A DNA stretch of 9,744 nt from XYB2-FULL-45-11 sp964360375 (GCA_964360375.1 CAYHWG010000037.1:1-9744), one strand, 5' to 3'. Positions 1 to 6,410 are shown, counted from the first letter of the stretch. The notes: generated by a model not told the origin, from the sequence alone. Numbers and translations: made by a program.

Positions 1-29
1 ACTCTTTCCCTACACGACGCTCTTCCGAT
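1..29 (+). other. Illumina adapter remnant at contig end
   Basis: These bases match the 3' part of the Illumina TruSeq universal read-1 adapter (ACTCTTTCCC ... CTTCCGAT) exactly. The match ends at 29; the adapter would continue CT, but the window reads T then ATGTGAGG. This is untrimmed library sequence, so genomic sequence starts at about position 30 and nothing to the left can be inferred. Confidence 0.96.
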
Positions 30-48
30 TATGTGAGGATTTTTTTAT

Positions 49-78
49 AAAAAAACCTCACAAGAATATCGAGTGAGG
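49..78 (-). terminator. Rho-independent terminator of the 124-aa zinc-ribbon gene
   Basis: Read on the minus strand: a CCTCAC arm (73-78), an 11-nt loop, a GTGAGG arm (56-61), then seven T (49-55). It lies 57 nt beyond the stop of the gene at 136-510. The stem and T7-A-T tail are the same as in the terminator at 620-643. TGTGAGG at 32-38 can also pair with CCTCACA at 56-62 across a T7/A7 stretch, so a bidirectional terminator is possible. That second inverted repeat touches the adapter, so an end artefact cannot be excluded. Confidence 0.75.
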
Positions 79-135
79 AAGAGTGAAATCAATGGATACG
101 TGCATGTCTTGCACAAAATCCATGGGATTTGAAAT

Positions 136-510
136 TTAAGCACGATGCACTGCTTCATAAACCCGACCAGGGTTTTCTCCACAGCGATCACAGAACAGGA
201 CAGGATTAACGAATGATTTAGATCCGCAGTTTGGACAAAGCGAGCTTTCACATGAAAACAACGTTACATCTGCCGCCGCCCATTCACGAATCGTGTGTGG
301 GCGTTTGTTTGTGGCAACATCTGCGAGTTCAATTTTCATTCCGAGCTTAGGATCAATGAGGGTTACGTTTGTATCCTCAGGAAGACCAAGGACAAGAAAT
401 TCCTTGCAGATTTCGCTCACATGAAGAAGCGAATGTGCAAGAAAACTATCCTTGAAAATATAGCCAGACATGGAATCGATGTCGAGCTTGATAAGAATGT
501 GGTGAGACAT
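136..510 (-). CDS. Unrecognised 124-aa protein with C-terminal zinc ribbon
   Basis: I do not recognise the family. The last 35 residues form a zinc ribbon with C92-x2-C95 and C107-x2-C110, implying one bound metal. The upstream part has no signal peptide or membrane segment. It aligns along nearly its whole length with the C-terminal half of the 236-aa protein at 1152-1862. Shared positions include the SLL/SVL segment, the T-x-(I/V)-x-L-(L/I)-DP-x-L motif near 49-56, W77-A78, the CP-x-CG ribbon and a (V/I)-(Y/H)-x-(A/E)-V end. The start is set by GGAGG six bases before ATG at 510. An in-frame TTG at 603 was rejected because its extension reads through the probable promoter. It is probably transcribed alone, between its own promoter and terminator. 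A nucleic-acid or protein-binding role is possible but unproven. Confidence 0.8.
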   Translation of the reverse strand: MSHHILIKLDIDSMSGYIFKDSFLAHSLLHVSEICKEFLVLGLPEDTNVTLIDPKLGMKIELADVATNKRPHTIREWAAADVTLFSCESSLCPNCGSKSFVNPVLFCDRCGENPGRVYEAVHRA

Positions 511-550
511 GTTAAACCTCCATTGGATTTGAATGAACGATGGTAAGGGT

Positions 551-578
551 AGAATATCAAGCGATGCAGATCTTCCAA
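551..578 (-). promoter_or_regulatory. Probable promoter of the 124-aa zinc-ribbon gene
   Basis: On the minus strand, TTGGAA (573-578), a 16-bp spacer and TATTCT (551-556) give a moderate sigma70-type promoter. The -10 lies inside TTGATATTCT (551-560), which recurs at 1902-1911 upstream of the paralogous gene at almost the same distance from the ATG (40 versus 39 nt). It sits between the preceding terminator and this gene. Confidence 0.5.
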
Positions 579-619
579 TGGAGGGTGTCGTAAGTTTTGA
601 CAACAGAATTCTACAAAAT

Positions 620-643
620 AAAAAAACCTCACGTTTTGTGAGG
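620..643 (-). terminator. Rho-independent terminator after the zinc-ribbon gene pair
   Basis: On the minus strand, CCTCAC (638-643), loop AAAAC and GTGAGG (627-632) are followed by T7 (620-626), then ATTTTG. It begins 24 nt after the stop of the gene at 668-1159 and separates that pair from the downstream gene at 136-510. Confidence 0.85.
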
Positions 644-667
644 TGAGAGGGAAAATGCTGTTATGCG

Positions 668-1159
668 TCAGGACCGTTTGCGAGATCGTGTCACGGTTCC
701 AGAAAGTGGCTTGTGTGATGAGCAACGAATTCCATTGCTACAACCAACGCAATACTTAGCCTTTTCTGCATAGACCGTTCCGCATTTACACGTAGGTTTG
801 TCTTTCCACGATTCATCAACAGGTTTTGCGCATTGCGGACAGAAACGGAAATCATCACAGACGTTCCTTCCACATTCGCATTTTTTTGGTTTGAGTGAAT
901 CAAGTTTGATGACAGGTGAAACTTTTGTTTCACACACAGGACAAACTTTCCATTTTTCATCAAGTGCGGCTGCACACTCTTTGCAGAATTTGTTCAGAAT
1001 GTATGTTGGACCACGACGATTTTGAAATGGAATAAAATTAGGACTCGAAGTGTAAGGTAAATTGGTAAAAGATGATGGTTCAGAATAATCAGTTGGTTGT
1101 CGATACGGAGCTGACGAGCCGCCATAATTGGGACTCCCATTTTTCATTGGGTTAATCAT
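668..1159 (-). CDS. Unrecognised 163-aa protein with three zinc ribbons
   Basis: Residues 1-50 are rich in Pro, Ser, Asn and Tyr and look disordered. Residues 59-140 hold three zinc-ribbon units with identical inner spacing: C59-x2-C62-x10-C73-x2-C76, C94-x-C96-x10-C107-x2-C110, and C124-x-C126-x10-C137-x2-C140. This resembles double-zinc-ribbon (DZR/DZANK-like) domains. The tail (150-163) is short and basic, ending in an RSRKRS-type stretch. No catalytic domain is visible, so an adaptor or nucleic-acid-binding role is more likely than an enzyme, but this is inference. The start at 1159 has GGAGG six bases upstream and overlaps the stop of the upstream gene (1152-1154), so the two are probably one operon with coupled translation. 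The ribosome-binding segment GGAGGTTTATCATG differs at one base from that of the gene at 136-510. Confidence 0.82.
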   Translation of the reverse strand: MINPMKNGSPNYGGSSAPYRQPTDYSEPSSFTNLPYTSSPNFIPFQNRRGPTYILNKFCKECAAALDEKWKVCPVCETKVSPVIKLDSLKPKKCECGRNVCDDFRFCPQCAKPVDESWKDKPTCKCGTVYAEKAKYCVGCSNGIRCSSHKPLSGTVTRSRKRS

Positions 1160-1862
1160 GATAAACCTCCGCATGAATGGTTTGAGGGTCTGCCGCGCAT
1201 CGATAACAGAATCGATGTGTAGCATCTTTGAACGTTTGAAGTCCACACCGAGGACAGAATTCGGATCCAATGTGAAAGAATGTTGATGCGCTGTTTGCCC
1301 AGTCTTTTGTTGTGTAGAGTTCAAGCGATTGAATCACTTCATGATTAAATGTGATCTCACACAGGTTTGGATCAAGAAGAGCTATACGCGTTCCACCAAG
1401 CACTCCATGTTGGATCATGTTCCTACAAAGAACAGCAACAGAAAGAACAGATGTTGTGATGCCACTCGTTTTGCGAAGACCGATCCCCCAGTCTATCCCG
1501 ATGACATCTTGTGAAAGATTGTTTGGACAAGAGAGATAGATCCAACGAATGAATCCACCAAAACCATAATGATGATTTGGTTTGTAACAGAGCTCTGGTG
1601 GATCAATGTTTGGAAATCCTTTCACTAAATGAGAATGAAGACCACTTTTTTGTTCTTTTGGCACTGCGAAGACAGAAATGTCTTTTCGCAAATGCGTGAC
1701 GCCTTTACCGATCCCCCAGCCGATCCAAGGATAACCTTGGCGTACAGCCGGATCGAGAAGGTTTGGGTCAATATGCGAGCCGTTTTGAAGTGGCATGCGC
1801 ACGTAGGGAAAAAGAGAACAAATAGGTTTTCGGATTTCATCGAACAAATAAATGCTCGACAT
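1152..1862 (-). CDS. Unrecognised 236-aa protein: duplicated domain plus zinc ribbon
   Basis: Family not recognised. Two stretches look like an internal duplication: about 46-91 (W-I-G-W-G-I-G ... S-V-F-A-V ... I-D-P-P-E-L) and about 122-168 (I-G-I-D-W-G-I-G ... L-S-V-A-V ... L-L-D-P-N-L). Residues 203-222 form a zinc ribbon, C203-x2-C206-x12-C219-x2-C222, followed by a short conserved tail. The second repeat plus ribbon matches the 124-aa protein at 136-510, suggesting the smaller protein is a one-domain version. No signal peptide or clear membrane helix is seen. ATG at 1862 is preferred over GTG at 1868 because GAGG lies five bases before it. It is first in an operon with the 163-aa triple-ribbon protein and divergent from the TrmB gene at 2001. 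Confidence 0.78.
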   Translation of the reverse strand: MSSIYLFDEIRKPICSLFPYVRMPLQNGSHIDPNLLDPAVRQGYPWIGWGIGKGVTHLRKDISVFAVPKEQKSGLHSHLVKGFPNIDPPELCYKPNHHYGFGGFIRWIYLSCPNNLSQDVIGIDWGIGLRKTSGITTSVLSVAVLCRNMIQHGVLGGTRIALLDPNLCEITFNHEVIQSLELYTTKDWANSASTFFHIGSEFCPRCGLQTFKDATHRFCYRCAADPQTIHAEVYHD

Positions 1863-1901
1863 ACACACCTCTTTTTTTTCGAACGTATTGTTCTTGTAAG
1901 A

Positions 1902-1911
1902 AGAATATCAA
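1902..1911 (-). promoter_or_regulatory. Shared TTGATATTCT promoter element
   Basis: This decamer contains TATTCT, a plausible -10, and lies 39 nt upstream of the ATG at 1862. The identical decamer lies 40 nt upstream of the paralogous gene at 510. A -35 is less clear here; CTTTTG is 17 bp upstream of TATTCT. The conserved distance suggests a promoter core or a binding site shared by both units. Confidence 0.45.
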
Positions 1912-1947
1912 ATGTTCCCGTTATCAAAAGAGACGCTGACGTAATAT

Positions 1948-1969
1948 TCGACAACATATTGACTGTCGA
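1948..1969. promoter_or_regulatory. Inverted repeat upstream of the TrmB-polA operon
   Basis: TCGACA (1948-1953) and TGTCGA (1964-1969) form a 6-bp inverted repeat around a 10-bp spacer, in the gap between divergent genes. TTGACT (1959-1964) and TAGAAT (1987-1992) could be promoter elements, but their 22-bp spacing is too wide for a standard pair. It may be an operator of the adjacent TrmB-family protein. The arms are short, so chance is possible. Confidence 0.25.
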
Positions 1970-2000
1970 GATTCTGCATGAGATCCTAGAATATATGGGT

Positions 2001-2762
2001 ATGAACTATTCAAACGAGATATTAAAAGGACTTGGTGCATTTGGACTTGACGAAAAAGAAGTCAAAGTTTATCTCGCGGGTCTTGAAATTGGAACCGCAA
2101 GTGTTCTTGAATTATCTCGACGGACAAGTTTGCCACGCACAACACTATATCCGATTTTGGAGCGTCTCGAGCATCAAGGAGTGTTTAAAGTGGGAAAGCA
2201 AAAAAGTACAAAGGTGTATATCGCGGAGATGCCGGATGTTTTGAAACGTCAACTTGATGAACGTGCCGCTATTTTTTCAAAAACATTGCCAGCACTTGAA
2301 ACGATTCATGGATCCGTCCATGAAGGACCGGGAGTGACGTTTTATGAAGGATCGGATGGATTCAAACGTGTGTGGAAAGCAATCATCGGATCGGGTGTGA
2401 AGGAATATCGACTGATCACAAGCGGAACAGGACTTCTTGATTATGTGAAAGAGCCTTACATTGTGAAGCGGGTTATTGCAGAGCGCATGCAAAAGAAAAT
2501 TTTGAGTAAACAACTTATTCCGAATAATCGTAATACACGAAAAATTGTAGAAAAAGATCATGAGGAGTTACGTGAATCGCGTTTTCTTCCAGCCAACATA
2601 TCGTTGCCTTCAACGGTGATTATTTTTGCGGATCACGTTGCGTTTATTACTACACGAAAAGAAAATACAATGATCCTTCTTGCATCAGGAGACGTGGCGC
2701 TTACCTATAAAACATTGTTTGATTTGATTTGGGATAAAGCGGATAAGGCTGATACACTGTAG
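2001..2762 (+). CDS. TrmB-family transcriptional regulator, directly upstream of polA
   Basis: A 253-aa winged-helix regulator. Residues 5-75 form the DNA-binding domain: a helix in L-D-E-K-E-V-K-V-Y-L (16-25), a recognition-helix region S-L-P-R-T-T-L-Y-P-I (43-52) and a wing near G-K-Q-K-S-T-K-V-Y (65-73). A helical linker (80-100) leads to a C-terminal effector domain starting at V-T-F-Y-E-G-S-D-G-F (112-121), with a W-I-like end motif (L-I-W-D, 242-245). Known TrmB proteins are often sugar-responsive; the ligand here cannot be read. The frame is open back to 1629, but that part overlaps the divergent gene, and TrmB homology starts at about 2001; ATG at 1995 is an alternative. Neither has a strong ribosome-binding site. 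Its stop is four bases before the polA ATG, so the two are very likely one transcript. Confidence 0.85.
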   Translation: MNYSNEILKGLGAFGLDEKEVKVYLAGLEIGTASVLELSRRTSLPRTTLYPILERLEHQGVFKVGKQKSTKVYIAEMPDVLKRQLDERAAIFSKTLPALETIHGSVHEGPGVTFYEGSDGFKRVWKAIIGSGVKEYRLITSGTGLLDYVKEPYIVKRVIAERMQKKILSKQLIPNNRNTRKIVEKDHEELRESRFLPANISLPSTVIIFADHVAFITTRKENTMILLASGDVALTYKTLFDLIWDKADKADTL

Positions 2763-2766
2763 GAAC

Positions 2767-5565
2767 ATGAAAACTACAAATAAAACACTCTATATTATTG
2801 ACGGAAACGCTTTACTTCACCGAGCTTGGCATGCTGTTCCTCCACTTGCAACAAAAGACGGCTTGATCGTAAATGCGGTTTACGGGTTTACAAATGTTGT
2901 GGAAAAAATTCGTTTAAGTTTTAAACCGGATTATCTTTGCGTTGCGTGGGATTTGCCTGAAAAGACATTTCGACATGAAGCGGTTGAATCTTATAAAGCC
3001 ACTCGCGTAAAAAAAGAACCTGAATTGTACGCCCAGATTCCGATGATTCAGGAATTATTGTTGTCCTATCATGTTCCATCATACAGCGCTCCTGGATATG
3101 AAGCAGATGATGTGATCGGAACCATTGCGGAGATGGTGAAATCCGGCGGAGCCGGATCCGGCTCCGCCGGAAAACAAAATGTGCATGTGGTGATCGTCAC
3201 AGGTGATATGGATGCGTTACAACTCGTTGATGATCATGTGAACGTCCTTTCGTTTGTGAAAGGCGTGAGTGAAACAAAAGTGTATGATGTGGCCGCGGTC
3301 ATCGAGCGTGTAGGACTTAAACCTGAACAATTGATTGACTATAAAGCATTGCGAGGTGATACGTCTGACAATATTAAAGGGATCGCTGGTATTGGCGAGA
3401 AAGGCGCGCTTGAATTGATTCTGAAGTTTGGAACGATCGATGGGATCTTTGACGCATTGAAAAAAGGTGAAGTGCCATCCAAATTTGCAAAGAAACTTGA
3501 GGGAAATGAAAAAGTAGCAGAAGAATCGAAAATGCTCGTCACAATTATTCGTCATGTCCCGATGAAGTTTCATCTTGATGAAACGGTTTATCAAGCACCG
3601 AATCTCGATTCGCTTCTCGAACTGTTTCGTAAATATGAGTTTCGATCGTTGCTCCGAAAGTATTCGACAGCGATGAGTGAACCACAGATGGAGGTACCGC
3701 CGATCGATGATATGAGAGGCGAAAGAAGTCAAGAAGTCGAGAAGGAAAGAAGGAAAGAAGTTGTGTCATCCCGAGCGGAGCGCAGCGCAGCCGAGGGATC
3801 TCTCCGTTCGTCGTCGAACTCCTTAGTCGAGATGACAAAAAAAATCGAACTCGTCCGCGACATCGCCACTCTCGAATTGGCGCTTCAAAAAATCAACGAC
3901 ACAACCATTGGCATTCTTCTCGGCACGCAAACTCCTGATCTCTTCGGCACAACATATGCAGCCTTTGCCATCTCGGACGGCACGTACACGGTTTGTGTGA
4001 TGAGTCCGTCAAAGATACTGCTCGATGCTTTACATAAAAAAATTTCGCATGCGGAAAAAGTGGTAATGCATGATGAAAAGTTTTTGATGCACACACTCGG
4101 ATGGAAATTTACGAACGAAGTCTTTGATGTGATGATCGCATCGTATTTGTTAAAAGCTGGTTTTCGAACGTATGATCTTGCGAGTTTACTCACGGAACAG
4201 CTTGGAATAAAAAATTTGGAATTGCCAGTTTCCTATACTTCGGAAAAAGATTACAAAAAAATCGCAGAGTTCGTACAGCACTTACCAGCTCTCGAAAAAG
4301 TTCTTCGCAAAAAGTTACATGAGACCGAGCAAGAAAAAGTTTTTGATGAGATTGAAATGCCACTCATTCCTGTTTTGTATCGCATGGAGGAAAAAGGGAT
4401 TGAGGTGGATGTAAAAGCACTTGGCGTTTTTTCAAAAGAACTTGCAAAGAATATTACGTCACTCGAAAAAAAGATTCGCGACATTGCGGGCGAAGAAGTG
4501 AACGTGAATTCTCCAGCGCAACTCGCGCATGTGCTCTTCGAAACACTTCAACTCTCGACCAAACACATTAAGAAAACAAAAACAGGATTCTCGACCGCAG
4601 CATCGGAACTCGAGAAGTTGATGGACGAGCATGAGATTGTTCCGATGATCTCGGAATATCGTGAACTCGCGAAGTTGCAATCAACGTATGTAGAAGCACT
4701 TCCGCGACAGGTCGCGAAAGATGGTCGCATTCACACAACGTACAATCAAACGATTGCGGCAACAGGGCGACTCTCGTCGATCGATCCAAACTTACAAAAC
4801 ATTCCGATCCGCACAGAACTTGGGCGTGAGATTCGTAAAGCATTTGTTGCGGCTGATCAGTGTGTTCTTGTTTCCGCCGATTATTCGCAAATTGAACTTC
4901 GACTTGTCGCGATTCTTGCAAATGATCGTCCGTTCATCGATGCATTTAATGCAGGTGCAGATATTCACACGCGTACAGCAGCCGAAGTTTGGGAGGTTCC
5001 TGAGACGGAAGTAACGAAAGATCAGCGTCGCGCCGCAAAGGCGATTAACTTCGGAGTCCTCTACGGAATGGGACCTCGCTCCCTTGCGCGATCAACCGGA
5101 CTCACGATGTCGGAAGCAAAAACATTCATTGAAAAATATTTTTCGATCCACCACGCCGTGCGAGAATATCTCGACACACTAAAAAAGAAAGCCCATGATG
5201 ACGGATTCGTGCAAACATACTTTGGACGTCGTCGATATTTTCCGGAAATCGAATCGGGAATGCAAATGCTCATCGCGCAAGCGGAGCGTATGGCACAAAA
5301 CATGCCGATTCAAGGAACACAGGCAGACATTGTAAAAATGGCGATGTTGTCGGTATCTGGATGGTTGAAACAAAGCAAACTCAAAGCAAACATTCTTTTG
5401 CAAGTTCATGACGAACTTGTTCTCGAAGTTGCACGGGAGGATGTGAATACGGTTTACAAAGGGGTAAAGGAGATTATGGAGGGAGTCGCAAAGTTTGAAG
5501 TATCGCTTCTTGTTGAGGTAAAGGCTGGGCTGAATTGGGGGGAGATGGATGTTGTGTCATCCTGA
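2767..5565 (+). CDS. polA: DNA polymerase I (5' nuclease plus family-A polymerase, proofreading-dead)
   Basis: A 932-aa DNA repair and Okazaki-fragment-processing polymerase. The 5' nuclease domain spans 1-300, with metal-ligand candidates D12, D62, E112/D114/D115, D147/D149 and D198/D201. The 3'-5' exonuclease-like region (about 358-540) lacks the DxE of motif I; the aligned stretch near 381-390 reads I-G-I-L-L-G-T-Q. Proofreading is therefore probably lost. The polymerase domain (about 560-928) is complete: motif A D705-Y-S-Q-I-E710, motif B R754/K758/F762/Y766, motif C H881-D882-E883. These numbers coincide with E. coli Pol I. Two parts are repeat-derived: residues 126-135 (30-bp palindrome) and about 332-357 (REP-like linker). 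A further repeat copy supplies the C-terminal VVSS and the TGA stop. Only AGGA two bases before the ATG is visible, so translation probably depends on coupling to the TrmB gene. Confidence 0.97.
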   Translation: MKTTNKTLYIIDGNALLHRAWHAVPPLATKDGLIVNAVYGFTNVVEKIRLSFKPDYLCVAWDLPEKTFRHEAVESYKATRVKKEPELYAQIPMIQELLLSYHVPSYSAPGYEADDVIGTIAEMVKSGGAGSGSAGKQNVHVVIVTGDMDALQLVDDHVNVLSFVKGVSETKVYDVAAVIERVGLKPEQLIDYKALRGDTSDNIKGIAGIGEKGALELILKFGTIDGIFDALKKGEVPSKFAKKLEGNEKVAEESKMLVTIIRHVPMKFHLDETVYQAPNLDSLLELFRKYEFRSLLRKYSTAMSEPQMEVPPIDDMRGERSQEVEKERRKEVVSSRAERSAAEGSLRSSSNSLVEMTKKIELVRDIATLELALQKINDTTIGILLGTQTPDLFGTTYAAFAISDGTYTVCVMSPSKILLDALHKKISHAEKVVMHDEKFLMHTLGWKFTNEVFDVMIASYLLKAGFRTYDLASLLTEQLGIKNLELPVSYTSEKDYKKIAEFVQHLPALEKVLRKKLHETEQEKVFDEIEMPLIPVLYRMEEKGIEVDVKALGVFSKELAKNITSLEKKIRDIAGEEVNVNSPAQLAHVLFETLQLSTKHIKKTKTGFSTAASELEKLMDEHEIVPMISEYRELAKLQSTYVEALPRQVAKDGRIHTTYNQTIAATGRLSSIDPNLQNIPIRTELGREIRKAFVAADQCVLVSADYSQIELRLVAILANDRPFIDAFNAGADIHTRTAAEVWEVPETEVTKDQRRAAKAINFGVLYGMGPRSLARSTGLTMSEAKTFIEKYFSIHHAVREYLDTLKKKAHDDGFVQTYFGRRRYFPEIESGMQMLIAQAERMAQNMPIQGTQADIVKMAMLSVSGWLKQSKLKANILLQVHDELVLEVAREDVNTVYKGVKEIMEGVAKFEVSLLVEVKAGLNWGEMDVVSS
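3142..3171. repeat. 30-bp perfect palindrome translated in polA (copy 1)
   Basis: TCCGGCGGAGCCGGA is followed immediately by its exact reverse complement, giving 30 bp with no mismatch. It is exactly ten codons (S-G-G-A-G-S-G-S-A-G, polA residues 126-135). It falls in the loop after the EADDVIG helix and before the strand leading to TGDMD in the 5' nuclease domain. The same 30 bp is at 8322-8351 in holA. None of the three frames of one strand contains a stop, and symmetry means orientation does not matter. Confidence 0.95.
3765..3836. repeat. REP-like element translated as an in-frame linker in polA
   Basis: It begins GTCATCCCGA and ends TCGAGATGAC, so the ends are inverted repeats with one mismatch in ten; the interior holds CGGAGCGCAGCGCAGCCGAGGGATCT-like sequence. 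It is read without a stop as about residues 334-357 (S-S-R-A-E-R-S-A-A-E-G ...), between the nuclease and exonuclease-like domains. A purine-rich stretch just before it (3715-3760) encodes a Glu/Arg/Lys-rich linker. The opening GTTGTGTCATCC (3760-3771) is repeated at the polA 3' end. Confidence 0.8.
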
Positions 5566-5592
5566 GGGAGTTCGACGACCGAAGGATCTTTT
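5556..5592. repeat. REP-like element supplying the polA stop codon
   Basis: GTCATCCTGAGGGAG ... CGAAGGATCTTTT is of the same general type as the element at 3765-3836. Both are preceded by GTTGT, and both encode V-V-S-S in the polA frame. Here the TGA inside GTCATCCTGAG is the polA stop codon (5563-5565). The native C-terminus probably ended near G-L-N-W-G-E-M. Confidence 0.75.
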
Positions 5593-5600
5593 CGGAACGT

Positions 5601-5627
5601 AAAACCACCGTATTACACGGTGGTTTT
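5601..5627. terminator. Bidirectional terminator shared by polA and the second TrmB gene
   Basis: AAAACCACCGT (5601-5611), a 5-nt loop and ACGGTGGTTTT (5617-5627) form an 11-bp stem flanked by A and T runs, suited to both strands. The TAA of the minus-strand gene (5613-5615) lies in the loop, so that gene's last codons (K-T-T-V) are part of the hairpin. Confidence 0.85.
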
Positions 5628-6374
5628 TGGTAACCCATTCCATATTTCGTTAAACCACATCGTGAATGATTTTGCCATTGCCTCATTTTCAATAATGATC
5701 CCAGACGGATATCCTGTGATATCAATGTAAGCAATTTTGTTTTTCCACATAACATTATCTGTTGGAAATACTCCTTTTTCTTTTGGCCAAATTCTATAAT
5801 GTTCTGGTTTGATTTTAGATGTGTATGTTTTTATCATGGAATCCTCGGCAACAATATCGCGCCCGAGCATGTTTGGATAATCGAAATAGGCAAAGTCAGG
5901 GATGATTTTCTCAAGATTCTCGGGAGAGAAAATCGTCAGCACTTCGATCTGTGCGTCACTTTTTTCAATATCGTGTCGAATCTCTGCATACATTTGTTTG
6001 ACCCCTTCGATTCCGTTAAAGAATCGAACTTTTGTCTTTTCCTTACTTCCGACCTGAAGCGCATTAAACTCACTCGCCATTTCCACAACTTTTTTTTCAA
6101 TTTTTTGTAGCTCCTTTTGTTCGCGAGAGATAAAAGCCAACAATCCAGCATGGTCTACGGACTCATACGTCTTTTTTCCACGATCCTCTACTTCGCTTAC
6201 AAGGCCTTTCTTAACTAAAACTTCCACGATCCCATAGATATGTGTTCGGGTGATTCCGGATTCTCGAGCAAGAACGGAAACAGTACTTTTACCCAACCGA
6301 ACCAAAGCCAGAAACAAATCCACCTCTTTTTCAGAGAGTTTGAGGTTTTCAAGCGTTTCTCTTAATTGAGTCAT
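5613..6374 (-). CDS. TrmB-family transcriptional regulator, convergent with polA
   Basis: A 253-aa winged-helix regulator. The N-terminal domain (about 5-75) has L-S-E-K-E-V-D-L-F-L (13-22), a recognition-helix region I-T-R-T-H-I-Y-G-I-V (41-50) and a wing near D-R-G-K-K-T-Y (64-70). A strongly helical, Lys/Glu-rich stretch at about 82-103 looks like a dimerising coiled coil. The effector domain begins V-R-F-F-N-G-I-E-G-V-K (116-126), matching V-T-F-Y-E-G-S-D-G-F-K of the regulator at 2001-2762, and ends with an E-I-W motif (243-245). The two proteins have the same length and architecture but clearly diverged sequence. The ATG at 6374 has no obvious Shine-Dalgarno. A sigma70-like promoter and a 21-bp palindrome lie just upstream, so autorepression is likely. 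The ligand is unknown. Confidence 0.85.
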   Translation of the reverse strand: MTQLRETLENLKLSEKEVDLFLALVRLGKSTVSVLARESGITRTHIYGIVEVLVKKGLVSEVEDRGKKTYESVDHAGLLAFISREQKELQKIEKKVVEMASEFNALQVGSKEKTKVRFFNGIEGVKQMYAEIRHDIEKSDAQIEVLTIFSPENLEKIIPDFAYFDYPNMLGRDIVAEDSMIKTYTSKIKPEHYRIWPKEKGVFPTDNVMWKNKIAYIDITGYPSGIIIENEAMAKSFTMWFNEIWNGLPKTTV

Positions 6375-6384
6375 ATTTCAAAAC

Positions 6385-6405
6385 TGTTGTAAATTATTTA
6401 CGACA
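6385..6405. promoter_or_regulatory. 21-bp palindrome, probable TrmB operator
   Basis: Arms TGTTGTAAAT and ATTTACGACA surround a central T; nine of ten base pairs are symmetric. The expected start of the minus-strand transcript (about 6404) lies within it and it is 10-30 bp from the regulator's ATG, a typical repressor position. Autoregulation by the adjacent TrmB protein is an inference. Confidence 0.6.
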
Positions 6406-6410
6406 AAAAT

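Noticed and set aside
511..603. TTG start at 603 for the 124-aa gene
   Set aside because: The extension covers the probable promoter, and ATG at 510 has a strong GGAGG at good spacing.
1629..2000. Long N-terminal extension of the first TrmB gene
   Set aside because: It runs antisense through the zinc-ribbon gene, and the winged-helix domain begins at about 2001. The extension is not TrmB-like.
3142..3171. Engineered Gly-Ser linker or cloning artefact (contains GGATCC)
   Set aside because: The same palindrome is in two native genes over 5 kb apart, at loop positions with natural flanks, and other natural palindromes are present. No vector or tag sequence is seen. The adapter at position 1 is a library remnant only.
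3217..3732. 171-codon minus-strand open frame inside polA
   Set aside because: It is antisense to a certain gene, with no recognisable domain or ribosome-binding site.
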